Below, piece by piece: positions 1 through 10,799 of a stretch of DNA of 64,000 nucleotides. The number at the start of each line of letters is the position of its first letter. Within the stretch, counting starts at the first letter, position 1. Origin of the DNA: Siphonodentalium dalli (lineage: Eukaryota; Mollusca; Scaphopoda; Gadilida; Siphonodentaliidae); the NCBI GenBank assembly GCA_032622095.1, contig CP136063.1, forward strand, positions 75,555,980 through 75,619,979, read 5' to 3'. The translations under genes and the position numbers were made by a program. The notes under the pieces were generated by a model. That model was not told where the DNA came from, ran no database searches, and saw only the letters and a list, made by a program, of their open reading frames with translations.

Positions 1-1984
1 AAAGTTCACCAAGACATGGTTTGGCCCCTTATAACACTGACATTGCACTACATGTACATGTACATGTATACCATCATTCTACTAATTGAAATATTTCTAC
101 TAATTGAAATAATACCATTATTCTGCTTTAATATTGAAATAATTCTGCTAATTGAAATAATACCATTATTCTGCTTATTGAAATAATCAATTTACCTGAA
201 ATGATGGGGGATCTCATGTTACTTATAGGATTCCAACAAAAACAACTCACGAAGAGGTGTGATCAAGAAGGCACTAGGCAGGTGGTAATTAGTGGTAATC
301 AGTAAGAGCTCACCTCTTTTTTTTATACAGATGCCATTCTTGAAATCAGCGTGATTGGTACATGTATTAACACTCGTTGTGAAAACATCTCATAAGATCT
401 TTTGCCGCATTCAATAACATGAATAATATTGTCAGCGTGATTAGTATTTTCACTTGATGTAAGCAAATCTCATAAGATCTTTCGCCGCATTCCAAAACAT
501 CAATAATTATACTTTAAACTTGTTCTTATTTCGAGAAAATAAGAGTCCATTCTAACTATATATAAAATGCTGTTAAAATGTTGCTGTTTTCCATATTTCC
601 TACATGGTACGAAACGACCAATTGATTTCCTACATGGTACGAAACGGCAAAACAATGCAGTACAAAATGACAAAAAAATATGGTACGAAACGACCAGATG
701 GTACAAAACGCCGAGGGACGAAACTACCACGGTACGAAACGCCCTGTACCCGTTTAAATTAGTTGTGGTATGTCAGAAAATTCAAATTGGCCGTGTTCTT
801 GTGGTATAAATGTGGCATGTCCGTCATCAACGGGAAGTAACGAACTTATCCGAAAATGGCCGAACTCCCGTGACATCCCTCCGATGCCGTGCCGTCTGCC
901 ATATCGCCACCCATGCATATATGGCGTCGAACCCAGAACCTGTTGCTGGCTTGCTGCACAATTCACAAATGTCCCCTTGTTATTTCATGAGTTAATTCAT
1001 AAGTATCGTCAGAACGGGGGAGGGACTGACGGACCACAAGGCTTTCTATCCATCAAAATAAGTATAGTGAAAGAAACAATGGCTCACAACCTATACGTCA
1101 TATAATATCCCAATAAAATGAAGGTGGGCATAATTGTATAGATGTCAAAAGAAAGGGGAGGATGTCTGCTAGGCATATTAAAGAAGATTCGTGGCTAAAT
1201 ATGATGATGACCAAGGTCCCAATTTACCACAGACAAATTGCTCCTCGTTCTAATGACATTAATTTTGAGGTGGAAGCTGGATCCTGGAGCGATTTACTGG
1301 AATTTTGAAATTAGTTATAGAACGTACCCCTCAAAACAATATTTAATTTTTTGCAAAAATTTTAAGTTAGAAAATTTTGAAAATAGACTCCCAATGAGTT
1401 GAAAAGATGCCAAATGTTTGATAGAATCATCATCAGTTGCAGATTGCTGACTATGTTCCATACTAAGCACATGTCACATCACGTTTCGGCTCGTTACCTG
1501 CAAGACGTACTAAGTCAGCTAGAGCCTGGGCTTCGCCCATGATTCTACCTAAAATAGTAAAAATACCGACAGAACATACATGTAGTTTCCAGGGGGATTA
1601 TGATGAATTTGGACCCGTCCCATGACTATTCATGACTAAAAGTATCATTTTGATAAGTAGTTGTATATTGGAATGTAACATATTGTCAGCCACCAAACCG
1701 GTCCGTAATATAAAACAACAAATCGTTGTTTATCTGGTATACATGTCTCATATATCATTACGTACACGCGTGCGAGTGAACTGGGAAATATATGGGATAT
1801 GAAGTAAAGTGGAAAGTTGTCCCATGTCAACCATAAATATGTATAAGAAAAATGTAGTCAAGTTACTTATGTATTCAACGGACTGATTAACGAACTGCTA
1901 AAGTGCCATATACAGTACATTAGCCAAACTGCTAAAGACTAAAGTACCATAGACAAATACCTGAATACTGAAATAGATCTACCC
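1..1984. other. Non-coding stretch, 5' intergenic or NGLY1 intron
   Basis: No open frame here resembles a known protein and no exon could be matched to the NGLY1 N-terminus. The first 190 bases are AT-rich with repeated AATTGAAATAATACC units. Bases 341-430 and 434-508 are an imperfect direct duplication sharing CTCATAAGATCTTT and CGCCGCATTC. Bases 600-750 carry a separate short repeat cluster. I see nothing else that can be supported. Confidence 0.5.
602..750. repeat. Cluster of GGTACGAAACG subrepeats
   Basis: The motif GGTACGAAACG or a one-base variant occurs about six times at irregular 15-40 base spacing, several followed by ACC or GCC. It could be the subrepeated terminus of a DNA transposon, like the subrepeated TIRs seen at 57872-59526, but no matching opposite end was found in this window. 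Confidence 0.45.
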
Positions 1985-2128
1985 CACTGGACAAAACAAG
2001 TGTCCACTTAGCCCAGTCAGTGTGGTTACTGGTTAGCATTGCCACCGCAACTGAACTGTGGTGTACTTGCCTTTTGGCAGCCGTGTAGTTGCCGTACATT
2101 CGGCTGCAGTGTACTTACTGTTCAGCCA
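1985..2128 (+). mobile_element. Fragment of foldback element (same family as 8623-9007)
   Basis: It begins CTGGACAAAACAAGTGTCCA, like the terminal repeat of the complete copy at 8623-9007, and continues with the same CACCGC and GTGTACTTGCC subrepeats. It stops before the opposite end, where the TTAA-flanked element at 2135 begins, so it is a truncated copy. Confidence 0.6.
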
Positions 2129-2134
2129 TGGAGT

Positions 2135-2361
2135 TTAACCCTTTGAGTGCCAGGTCCGATTTTTGTATCGACCCATATACCCTGTGCCAATGCATTCTCT
2201 TATATATGCGAGTCGACCATAGGTCGCCTCGCATATATAAGAGAATGCATTGGCCTTACCCAAAAAAAAAAAAACAATTCATTTTTAAAAAATTTTTTAG
2301 GGCACTCTACAGACCATAAATTAGGGCCGATAAGATCGGCCCCTGGCACTAAAAGGGTTAA
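2135..2361. mobile_element. piggyBac-like MITE, GAGTGCCAGG subfamily, single hairpin
   Basis: TTAA boundaries flank inverted ends: TTAACCCTTTGAGTGCCAGG on the left matches CCTGGCACTAAAAGGGTTAA on the right with one base difference. A 67-nt hairpin (2187-2253) opens with CCAATGCATTCTC and closes with GAGAATGCATTGG. The TTAA site and CCC terminus are typical of piggyBac elements. No transposase is present. The hairpin is the same as in the other TTAA MITEs here although the outer repeat differs. Confidence 0.75.
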
Positions 2362-4320
2362 ATACAATCAGCCAGACGATCTATTATGTTTTTAGATCTA
2401 AACCGACAATCCGCCTGGTGAGAAGGTGTGAAAATCTTATAAGTAGTCAACATCCTACACATATTCTCAAAATAAGTGTTCCTCTCAGGCCGCATTGGAA
2501 CTGCTGTGAGACTGCATTGAAAAATAACCCGTGATCGTAACGTTACTCCAACACGGTTGTAAATTTCAACGTGGTCGAGGTAACCGTCAATGCAATATAA
2601 TGCGGTCGGTGTAAGTGCCAAGTCATGGGAATGAGATATGTAGTATTGAAACGATTTGTTGATTAGACGATGTCGACGAATTGTTCACAAAAAGTTGACT
2701 CCAGAATCATAAGTCGATTGGTTGCATTTTAAACTGAGCATGCACTATGTTTTAAGGGAACAATGTTTAACAAAATAAAAACAAAAGCCTGAATTACACA
2801 AACACCAGTTATGAAATTGAATGTTTTTTTTTTGCATTCTGAAACATCTATAAATTATCATAACAAGGAAAGTATCAAATAACCAAAGAACTACTTTTTA
2901 TTTTGCTACTAATTAAATGTAGCTACATGTACCTTGAACTCATAAATTCATGGGCATTGTCGAAGAAATGATTGATACCCTTTGGAAAATCACACTTTAT
3001 GTAAAATCCAAAATGTATTTGTATTGTGAAATGTGCATATACATGTAGCTATGACTGGCCTTTGTATGAAATTGCATGACTGTTTGATAGGTTCACTACT
3101 TGCTAACATTGGGTATTAGATTGGCATTGATATTAACCGTTTATATTGCAGAGTCGATGTTGCTGTTGGGTCAAATAACATGAAGGTTGGTCAGTCTGAT
3201 CAATGGTGGAAATAGATGCTCTTTTCATTTGAGATGTTATATTAATCATACTTTATGTAAAATGATGAACTTTTATTATGCAATGGATAAATAAAATATG
3301 AGGCTGATGCTTTTTCTTAAACTGTTTATATCTGCTTGGGGGATTTGGCATCTATTGGACTCTGCAGAGCCTTGCCCAATACTTAATAATCAAAGTCCCC
3401 CCACAGAAATAAACAGCTCAACCCTTTCTACACTAAATACTCTTTGATGAGCTGTTCCCTTGGGAAATGTTCGAATGATAAGTTCAACAAACATAGATCA
3501 TTTGATTAACTTATTATCTGAACATTTCCCACCAATAAATATGAATCATTCTGCTCTTGGATTATCTGTTTTTCTGTCATCTGCTTTTATTACACCCCTC
3601 CAAATGAATAATATATTGTTCCAATGTATACTTTTATGATTGAGTGGGAGAATCCATTCAGTACAGAAGGGGTTAATCAACAGCATGAGGCTAAATATTC
3701 TATTTTTAAGCATCTACCGGGTATCTATACAATACGATACATGTATATTGAATGTAATTTGAGTTTTCGCACATTATGTGGGCTTTTAATAGCAACCACC
3801 AGCGCGTCACAGGCGCAAATGGTTTGTATATACCTTATGCGCAGGTGAATGACCTCATATATTTGTTCTATATCCATCACTGATTTTTCAAAGATCGCGG
3901 GTATGAATTGTGGAGAAATTGTCACGTGACTTCCGGTTAGCAACTGTGTGGAGATTGCCAAAGCGCGGAATCTGGAATGGACCATCGTGATGAAAATTAA
4001 ATTGGCTACTTATCAGTATCCAACTTACACAGAATTCCCATGTGATTTCGGCCTATTAGTTTCATTTAGACATTGGTTAGCTTAATGAAAACCAGCGAAG
4101 ACGTCATGACACAGTTTCTGACATCATTGACATCATTTTGGATTTGCGGGCCAGAATCCAGACAAGATTGCACAATCCACGACAAGTCTTGTCATAATGT
4201 CTCCGTCGAGACCACTGCATGATGTAACATAAATTAATCTTAGTGTTATGTTGCCGACAAATTTGAGGCACAGCATGTGTGCTTGCTCCTCTACGTGTCA
4301 CATATGATTCATTGTATTGA
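2362..4320. other. Non-coding stretch before the first recognised NGLY1 exon
   Basis: No exon recognised. An imperfect inverted repeat around 3458-3530 pairs GGGAAATGTTCG with CTGAACATTTCCC; related sequence recurs near 10290-10370 and 21870-21990, so it is probably a dispersed repeat. PUB-domain exons of NGLY1 would be expected upstream of 4362 but I could not find them here. Confidence 0.4.
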
Positions 4321-4361
4321 TTTTCAGGTGGGCAGTTCCTAACTTTTAATATTTTTTTCAG

Positions 4362-4598
4362 GATGGGGAGTTCCTAACTTTCCCATCAGGAGGATGTCTA
4401 AAACGCTTAACCAATATCAAGAGTGAACTAGAAACTGAGCGCTCAAAACTGACACAGACAGCTGCTTCTGATCGGCAGCCATCAACCCCGCGATCGGCTG
4501 TAGCACAAACTACTCCAGCTGTTTCTCAACCAACACCAGCTGTCACTCAACCTACACCGAATATAATGAGTGCTTCACTGAATAGAATGTCCATGCAG
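4362..4598 (+). CDS. NGLY1: NGLY1 exon: linker after the PUB domain (partial gene)
   Basis: Peptide:N-glycanase removes N-glycans from misfolded glycoproteins in the cytosol during ER-associated degradation. This 79-codon exon follows TTTTTTTCAG and ends at CAG|GTAACT, phase 0 on both sides. It begins DGEFLTFPSGG, matching the end of the vertebrate PUB region (form ETHLIFPKKAS), then a charged helix (LTNIKSELETERSK) and a Ser/Thr/Pro/Gln-rich linker with two near-identical VxQPTPAVTQ-type repeats. It joins in frame to 6073. Exons for the PUB domain proper were not found upstream. Just before it (4321-4345) lies a degenerate copy of the acceptor and first exon bases. Confidence 0.85.
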
Positions 4599-4646
4599 GT
4601 AACTCAACTTTACCTTGATGGGTTGATTTTTTTTTCAATTTTCAGG

Positions 4647-5067
4647 CAAGACTTGAAATAGTGTGTCTGTCATTTGCAGAATGAGGTCCCCAGATGGTAA
4701 ATTTAGTGACCCTATCCCGCATTGTGGGCTAGCATCACCAAAGTCACCCTCTAGCAACCTCATTCTGCTGAGGCCTCAATTGGTACGGGAGACGTAGGGT
4801 CAGATTGAAGCTCCCCAGTTGAAGTTGGTGATATTCACCTCGATTATGCATTTTCTTCCACAAATTAGGAGCTATAGAAACTGAACAGAACAGAAAAAGT
4901 ATCTAAAATCAATGTTAATTTGAGACTATAGATACTTCCCAGAAGATGAGACTAAAGAAGAGTGAGGTCCCCAGAGGGTGAATCTGGTGATGCTAGCCAG
5001 CATAGCAACACTAAATTCTCCCTCTGGGGACCTCATTGTGCAAATGACAGAGTATTTCATGGCTTGT
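4647..5067. mobile_element. MITE with GAGGTCCCCAGAGGG hairpin ends
   Basis: Outer inverted ends run from CAAGACTTGAAATAGTGTG to the matching TATTTCATGGCTTG. Just inside each end is a hairpin built on GAGGTCCCCAGAGGGTGAAT and its complement, with a short loop. Between them is a unique core including CTTCCCAGAAGATGAG. No coding capacity. The same family recurs at 7600, 11744, 20190, 29215, 32694 and 35540. It lies in an NGLY1 intron. Confidence 0.75.
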
Positions 5068-5171
5068 TTCAGGATAAGTTCACAGTAAATAACATTCTAG
5101 ATTCTTTTTAGAAATTTCTGTCCTAGAATTTTTAGTCTAGTCTCGACTTACTGTTATGATTTGATGAAGAA

Positions 5172-5262
5172 TGGTTGGTGGGCAGGCACTCAGGTGTCTG
5201 GGTGGGCAGGCACTCAGGTGTCTGGGTGGGCAGGCACTCAGGTGTCTGGGTGGGCAGCTCTA
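5172..5262 (+). repeat. 24-bp minisatellite, about 3.5 units
   Basis: Near-perfect tandem units of GTGGGCAGGCACTCAGGTGT plus CTGG, 24 bases each, ending in a truncated unit GTGGGCAGCTC. Intronic to NGLY1. Confidence 0.9.
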
Positions 5263-6072
5263 ATCCTCTATAACATAGCAGTTTATTAATGAATTTTGAC
5301 AATTTTTGGGAAGAGATTTTATAACCATGTGCGACTGGAAAATTTGGGCCCGCCCCAATATTCTGATCACAGTTATGGAAGGGCTTGATTCTATTTATAG
5401 AATTTTTTTCGCTATTATTTCAGGTTTTAAGATCCATAAAATTTTGCGAGAATCAAAATATAGCATTTCTGCAGCGAATCAGCTGCTTTTACGAGAATCA
5501 AACGAAGAATCATGATTCTGATTCTCGTCAGATATTAAGCGGTATTTTAGGCTGTATTTGGCATTGAGAAATTTATAAACTTTGTTCTTTTATTGATTAT
5601 CGATAGCTCTCCAATAACGAAATATCGCCTGTTGAAACTTTCTTACACATATATAAAAAACTGTTGTAAACAGTGATTTGTCAACAAACTTTGTTAATAA
5701 TGTAATAAGTCACAACTCACAAGACAACCAGAGGACCTTGTGGTTAAACGGATGTAGTAACTTCCAGTACAATTGGAGCTCCAGAAAATTTATACATGTA
5801 CCTTACCCGTACTTGTATTTAAAATCGTGGAGTACTATTTTTCGCTCAGTTTTTAATTCGCGCACTTTAAATTCGAGCACTTTAAATTCGAGCACTGTGC
5901 TGTTTACGTATGGAGAAAAACTGAGGTGCATGCATCTTGATCCAGCCTTTTGACCATATAGAGTGGGAAGAAATACAGGAAATATAAAATTGTACAACAT
6001 TTTCCAATATTTGATCACCAGTTATATGGGTCTTATATTACTCCTGAACATCAACAGTATCTCTATTTTCAG
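5263..6072. other. NGLY1 intron with repeat fragments
   Basis: Bases 5440-5560 contain GCGAGAATCA and ACGAGAATCA motifs like the subterminal sequence of the 44545-49252 transposon. Bases 5800-5905 hold AATTCGAGCACTTTAA direct repeats and inverted GAGTACTATTTTTCGCTCAG-type sequence, related to 39110-39150 and 39690-39760. No coding exon was recognised. Confidence 0.5.
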
Positions 6073-7237
6073 GTTTCCGAACGAAATTTTTATTCAAAAA
6101 TCCAGTCGAACATGGAGCATGTATTGATATATGAAGATAGAGCGTTACAGGAGAAAGCGTTGTCAATAATCCCGGTATCGCTTCTGAAAAAACAGGCTCA
6201 AGAAAAACTGACAGACTCTCTTGATTTGACTGACCTGATATTATTGGAGCTACTCAGTTGGTTCAAGAACTCCTTCTTCAAGTGGATAGACGCCCCAGAA
6301 TGTGAGAGCTGTAAGGTAACTTGCCGTCCGGCAGGGATGGTTCCACCGAATGAGGAGGAAATAAGATGGGGAGCAAGTAGAGTTGAGAACTATTTATGCA
6401 CCGCTTGTGGAACACTTACCCGATTTCCAAGATATAACAACCCCGGTCGGTTGCTAGATTATAGGAAAGGTCGATGTGGTGAATGGGCTAACTGTTTCAC
6501 TCTATGCTGTAGAGCATTAGGTTTTGAGGCACGGTATGTTTTAGATTGGACTGATCATGTGTGGACTGAGGTGTACTCCATTTCTCAGTCTAGGTGGCTT
6601 CACTGTGATCCGTGCGAGAATGTATGTGACAAACCACTTCTTTACGAGTCTGGATGGGGGAAGAAACTGACGTATGTGTTAGCGTTCTCGAAAGATGAAG
6701 CTCAGGACGTATCATGGAGATATTCAGCAAAACATTCTGAATTGTTGTCAAGGAGAAAAGAATGTCGTGAAACGTGGCTCATCTCGGTTATTCATAAGAT
6801 ATACAAGAAGAAATTGAGCTCAATGAATTCTTCCAGGCACGATGTTATGAATAAGCGATTGATAACAGAAATTGTTGAGTTCACGTCAATGAAGACAAAT
6901 TCTGGTCAACAGCTTGGAGGTAGGACCACAGGTTCACTTGCCTGGAGGCTTGCAAGAGGAGAAACGGGAGAACAAACGCCGGACGTTGACTCGAAATATG
7001 TCTTCCAGCTTACTAATTCTGAAAAGAGTGCCAAAGTCTTTCACTTGAGATACAGTTGTGCTCAAGATAAATACGTGAGAGTTCATGATGGTGATTCTGT
7101 TATAAACGGCTGGCAAAAGGCAGCGTTTTCCATGGATTCCATATTTAGAAAAGTTGAATCTGATTGGAAGAAGGCTTATCTTGCTCGGGCTGAAGGGACA
7201 GGTTCAGGGAAATTATCGTGGAAGTTTGACTTTTCCG
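6073..7237 (+). CDS. NGLY1: NGLY1 exon: PNGase catalytic core and start of PAW domain
   Basis: One 1165-bp exon encodes the transglutaminase-like core of cytosolic peptide:N-glycanase. It follows TATTTTCAG and starts in frame with SKIQSN and HVLIYEDRALQEKA, close to vertebrate NGLY1. Two cysteine pairs (CESC and CTAC) match the family's zinc site. The catalytic triad is present: Cys at 6475-6477 (GRCGEWANCF), His at 6556-6558 (TDHVWTEV), Asp at 6607-6609 (LHCDPC). The C-terminal part starts the PAW domain (GGRTTGSLAWRLARGE, then SIFRKVESDWKKAYLARAEG). The frame stays open to a stop at 7290, but protein similarity ends at TCCG|GTGAGC (7237/7238), and using this donor (phase 1) joins perfectly to 8460. 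The stop at 7288-7290 would be used only if the intron were retained. Confidence 0.95.
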
Positions 7238-7599
7238 GTGAGCCAAATTTACTATTAAAATTAAATGTAGCAGAAATCTTAGTAGCATGAAAGTTTCAGT
7301 TTTACATTATTTTTTGTTTGTTTATTTTTTTTTATTTTACAATATTTTTGCCTTTTTTGATCACTATTCTGATAACATTGGCGGGAATATTTCCTATTTT
7401 TTTTGTCCCAATCCTGGAGAAAAACCACAAGTTAGCCCAATATCAATTTGTGAATTATCAATCCATTTTTGGCCACATGGTACTGGTCTGTTTTATAGTG
7501 TGTATTTATTGGGGTATAAAACTCATGACACAATTGGCAATAGACCTATCGGCGAACAGGATTTAGTTTGAAATATACAGTTGATGTAAATATTTCATG

Positions 7600-8110
7600 A
7601 TTGATAAGCCATGTTTGATCAAGCTCACTAATAGTGTGTCTGTCTTTTGCAGATTGAAGTCCCCAGAGGGTGAATTTAGTGACGCTATCCTGCACAGCGG
7701 GCTACCATCACCAAATTCACCTTCTGTGAACCTCATTCTTCTGAGGCCTCAACTGCTTTGGGAGACCAAGGATCATAATTAAGCCATGTTTGATCAAGCC
7801 CACTAATAGTGTGTCTGTCTTTTGCAGAATGGGGTCCCCAGAGGGTGAATTTAGTGACACTATCCCACAAAGTGGGATAGCATCACCAAATTTCGCCCTC
7901 TGGGAACCTCATGCTGCTGAGGCCTCAACTATTTTTGGAGACCTAGGATCAGATTGAAGTTGGTAATTTTCACATTACTCACCTTGGTTATGCATTTTAT
8001 CTTCTGCAAATTAGGGGATATAGAAACTTCCCAGAAGAGAAAAAGTAACTAAAAACATTGTTAATTTGAGATTATAGATACTTCCCAGAAGATGAGGCCT
8101 AAGCAGAATG
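7600..8110. mobile_element. MITE of GAGGTCCCCAGAGGG family with duplicated 5' end
   Basis: The left segment (AAGCCATGTTTGATCAAGC through the first hairpin and GGAGACC) occurs twice, at about 7605-7775 and 7782-7955. It is followed by the family core (ATTTTATCTTCTGCAAATTA, CTTCCCAGAAGATGAG). The right hairpin is missing, the element stopping at CAGAATGAGAG. This looks like a partial duplication plus loss of the 3' hairpin. Confidence 0.65.
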
Positions 8111-8172
8111 AGAGAGTCAGTCTATTTTTGCATGTACTTGTTGATGATAGTTGTTTCTGTTTAACAGACATT

Positions 8173-8388
8173 TACAGTAATGCCCTAAGTAATCGACCTC
8201 TTAACCAAAGCAGAATTATGGGTAACTTTTCAGGATTTAGTCGGAAATATGGCTTGTTGACATTCATAGGAAAGCTATCGTCGAAAGCTTTCCGATTAAT
8301 GGCAACAAGCCATATTTCGACTAAATCCTGAAAAGTTACCCATAATTCTGCTTTGGTTAAGAGGTCGATTACTTAGGGCATTACTGTA
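8173..8388. mobile_element. Palindromic mariner-type MITE (TA-flanked), complete copy
   Basis: A near-perfect palindrome: TACAGTAATGCCCTAAGTAA at the left is the complement of TTACTTAGGGCATTACTGTA at the right, with AGCTATCG-TCGAAAGCT-type sequence at the centre. Each arm is about 105 bases. TA at both edges fits Tc1/mariner targeting. No coding capacity. It lies in an NGLY1 intron; seven other copies or fragments are in the window. Confidence 0.85.
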
Positions 8389-8459
8389 TATTTCGCATGA
8401 ACCCACTTCAAAGGACTTAGTCCCTTTAAACTTTTTTATGAGATGTAAATTAATTACAG

Positions 8460-8573
8460 GTATAAACCTAAAAATTAATGAGGTTGAGGTAAGATTGGAC
8501 ACCAAGTGCTTTGAAAACGGGAGGATACTGTGCAGAATATGTGGAGATGACAGCGTATGCTCCTTACTAAAAT
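8460..8573 (+). CDS. NGLY1: NGLY1 exon: middle of PAW domain
   Basis: A 114-bp exon, acceptor TAATTACAG and donor AAAAT|GTAAGT, phase 1 on both sides. It joins 7237 to give SWKFDFSG followed by INLKINEVEVRLDTKCFENG, matching the vertebrate PAW segment that starts GLKVDSISI. The PAW domain binds mannose chains of the glycoprotein substrate. This part has four cysteines (KCF, LCRICG, VCS), more than in the vertebrate segment. The exon was placed by phase and similarity, since the open frame is short. Confidence 0.85.
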
Positions 8574-8622
8574 GTAAGTTAAAATCATAGACATGAATAT
8601 GGTTCAATTTTCATTCTATCCA

Positions 8623-9007
8623 TACCCTGCTGGACAAAACAAGTGTCCACTTAACCGCGGTGTGGTTAGCGTTGCCACCGCGGCCAAAATGCAACTACAC
8701 CGCAGCTCCACCGGCTAACTACAGTTGGGCCGCGGTGTACATGTACTTGCCATTCAGCCATGGTGTAGTTGCCGCGGTGTACGTTCATTAAACTGAAAAA
8801 AGACGATACAAACCAGAAATCTAACCACGGTGTACATACCATTCGGCCGCGTTGTAGTTGCCTTTCGGCCAAAGTGTACTTGCCGTTTGGCTGCAGTCTA
8901 CATGCCGTTCGGCCGCGATGCTCAACTGCAGTTACAAACTCTGACACCGCGGCTGAACGGCAAATACACCGCGGTGCCAATGGACACTTGTTTTGTCCAG
9001 CAGGGTA
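8623..9007. mobile_element. Foldback MITE with CACCGCGGTGTAC subrepeats
   Basis: Perfect 27-bp terminal inverted repeats begin TACCCTGCTGGACAAAACAA and end TTGTTTTGTCCAGCAGGGTA. The interior is made of GC-rich subrepeats of ACCGCGGTGTAC and TTGCCGTTCGGC in both orientations. There is no credible reading frame. A truncated copy is at 1985-2128. It lies in the last NGLY1 intron. Confidence 0.8.
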
Positions 9008-9106
9008 CATCATTCTCTTGTTGAATGACATGAGAATTGAACATCAATTACATGTAATCCTAGTGGAAACCATGATTACATGCTATGCATTGATCTTAAT
9101 TACATA

Positions 9107-9268
9107 ATAAGAGAATGCACTGGCTTGCAAAATCAAGGCAAATATTGTTAGGCCAATGCATTCTCTTAAATATGCGAGGCACCCTATGGGCGACTCGCAT
9201 ATATAAGAGAATGCATTGGCACAAGGTTTTCGCTAAATTTCTGGAAGCTACAGTCATGAAAAGGTTAA
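9107..9268. mobile_element. piggyBac-like MITE, CATGACTGGAGC subfamily, 5'-truncated
   Basis: Contains the end of one hairpin (AGAGAATGCACTGGC), the spacer with AAATATTGTTAGG, a full 67-nt hairpin (9153-9219) and the right end TCATGAAAAGGTTAA. The apical stem reads CACCC-TAT-GGGCG, leaving one A-C mismatch, intermediate between the two main apical types. Confidence 0.7.
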
Positions 9269-9366
9269 TTCACCATCAACTAAAATGTTATAGAGATGGA
9301 TTAATTCAATATTAAAAGGCATGGCAAATTTTTCCATAATTCCAGACATGAAGCCATTTTGAAATA

Positions 9367-9456
9367 CAGTAATGCCCTAAATAATCGACTCCTTAACCAC
9401 AGTAGAATTATGGGTAACTTTTCATGGCTTGTTGCCATTCATCGGAAAGCTCACAG
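9367..9456 (+). mobile_element. Half copy of the palindromic mariner-type MITE
   Basis: Starts CAGTAATGCCCTAAATAATC and runs to CATTCATCGGAAAGCTC, with an internal deletion of the GGATTTAGTCGGAAATA segment. The second arm is absent. Confidence 0.75.
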
Positions 9457-9589
9457 TACTTGTTTAGAATCACCTTTAGATGGGAACTGTCAAATTTGAA
9501 TTTGTTTTAATGAAAAACAAGACAGAAATTTGAAGAAAAACATGACCTCTAGTTTAATTTCCTTTTTCTTTCTCATTCTATTCATTGCT

Positions 9590-9900
9590 CAGCAAAAAAA
9601 ATTTAGCTCCTTCCCAAATTGAGCAACAGTGTCATTGACAATTCATTTTAAAATTTGGCACAGATGTCAACCAGTATGGGAACCTGCGCACCTGCAATTT
9701 TGATGTCTGTTTGACTCATTTTGGCAGAGTTATTGCCCTTTTTTGACATAACATCGTACATCCTGGGACTCATCTGTTTTCCGAGCCTGTATTCCATAAT
9801 TTATTTTAAAACATGCCACAGATGTCAACCAGCATGGGAACCTGTGCATCTGCGATTTTAGAGTTATTGACCCTTTCTCAACACATTGAAGATGTGCAAC
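9590..9900. repeat. Two diverged direct repeat units
   Basis: CACAGATGTCAACCAGTATG and GGGAACCTGCGCACCTGC recur about 165 bases later as CACAGATGTCAACCAGCATG and GGGAACCTGTGCATCTGC, each followed by an AGAGTTATTG(A/C)CC-type sequence. This resembles the GAGTTATGGCCC repeat family elsewhere. Non-coding, in the last NGLY1 intron. Confidence 0.55.
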
Positions 9901-10374
9901 ATATTTAGTGAATATGATCTTTGTATCTTATTGGTGTAATTAATTCCTCCTACAGTTTGTGGTATAGGGATCTGAAACCCATAAATCCTTCAAACCTGCC
10001 ACCTTCGTCAGTGGACATTTTTGTCAGCAACCTTTTATTTAGCATAATTTGGGATGCCCATCCCCAACTTTGCCCACATAGGCAAGGGATACCACCATCG
10101 GTGACTGCTTGTTGTATTTCATTTATTTTATGCACATTTATTGGTGGATGGCATAGCTTGTAGGCCAAATAATCACATAATAATGGCATGACTTATACTT
10201 TAAATCGCAAGATTTTTTCTGCCCCAAAATCCAATTAACCTTTTTAACTTCTATCCTAAAAAAAATACTCATTTACAAGTACCGGTAGTTTCCTTTCGGA
10301 AATGTTTAGATAATAAGTTCACTTAACAATGGTCATTTATTGAACTTATTATCTTTACATCTGCTCATATATCC

Positions 10375-10774
10375 TTAACCCTTTACCCAACAGAAGGGCC
10401 ATGTGCCAATGCATTCTCTTATATATGCGAGTCGACCATAGGTCGCCTCGCATATATAAGAGAATGCATTGGCTTAACACATTAAAAATTATAAAATTGT
10501 TAAAGAATGTAAGAAAAAATGGTAAAAAGTGTTAAAAAAAGATTTTTTTTAGGCCAATGCATTCTCTTATATATGCGAGGCGACCTATGGTCGACTCGCA
10601 TATATAAGAGAATGCATTGGCACAGGGCATAACTGTAACTATCACAATGTGGTCAAGGAGCCGATTCCAATGATATCCATATTTGTATGGTTCTATTGAG
10701 ACAGACCGAAGATATTTTAGGCTGTTGAAGCTTTATTTGGCCGGTTTTGGCCGGTTTGTTGGGTAAAGGGTTAA
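10375..10774 (+). mobile_element. piggyBac-like MITE, ACCCAACA subfamily, full length
   Basis: Bounded by TTAA with TIRs TTAACCCTTTACCCAACA and TGTTGGGTAAAGGGTTAA. Two 67-nt hairpins (10406-10472 and 10554-10620) are reverse complements of each other and flank an AT-rich spacer with AAATTGTTAAAGAATGTAAG. To the right is a unique arm (ATATCCATATTTGTATGGTT, GGCCGGTTTTGGCCGGTT). No protein coding. Nearly identical to 13395-13785, so both are probably recent copies. Confidence 0.85.
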
Positions 10775-10799
10775 ATGATTTATCTGGTCTAGAAACTGC

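Larger units (their letters stand above)
7238..8459. other. NGLY1 intron carrying two MITEs
   Basis: Begins with GTGAGC and ends ATTACAG. A T-rich stretch (7290-7560) has no recognisable content. The remainder is two MITEs listed separately (7600-8110, 8173-8388). Confidence 0.7.

Noticed and set aside
770-1105. 111-codon + strand frame with several Cys and Pro
   Set aside because: No recognisable domain, no splice context, and the opposite strand is also open here; treated as chance.
8296-8607. 103-codon minus-strand frame overlapping an NGLY1 intron
   Set aside because: Mostly the palindromic MITE arm (NRPLNQSRIMGNFSGFSR recurs at every copy) plus antisense of the 8460-8573 exon.
10406-10620. 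Paired hairpins considered as a CRISPR-like array or rho-independent terminators
   Set aside because: Eukaryotic context, TTAA target sites and terminal inverted repeats show they are parts of MITEs; there are no spacers or cas genes.
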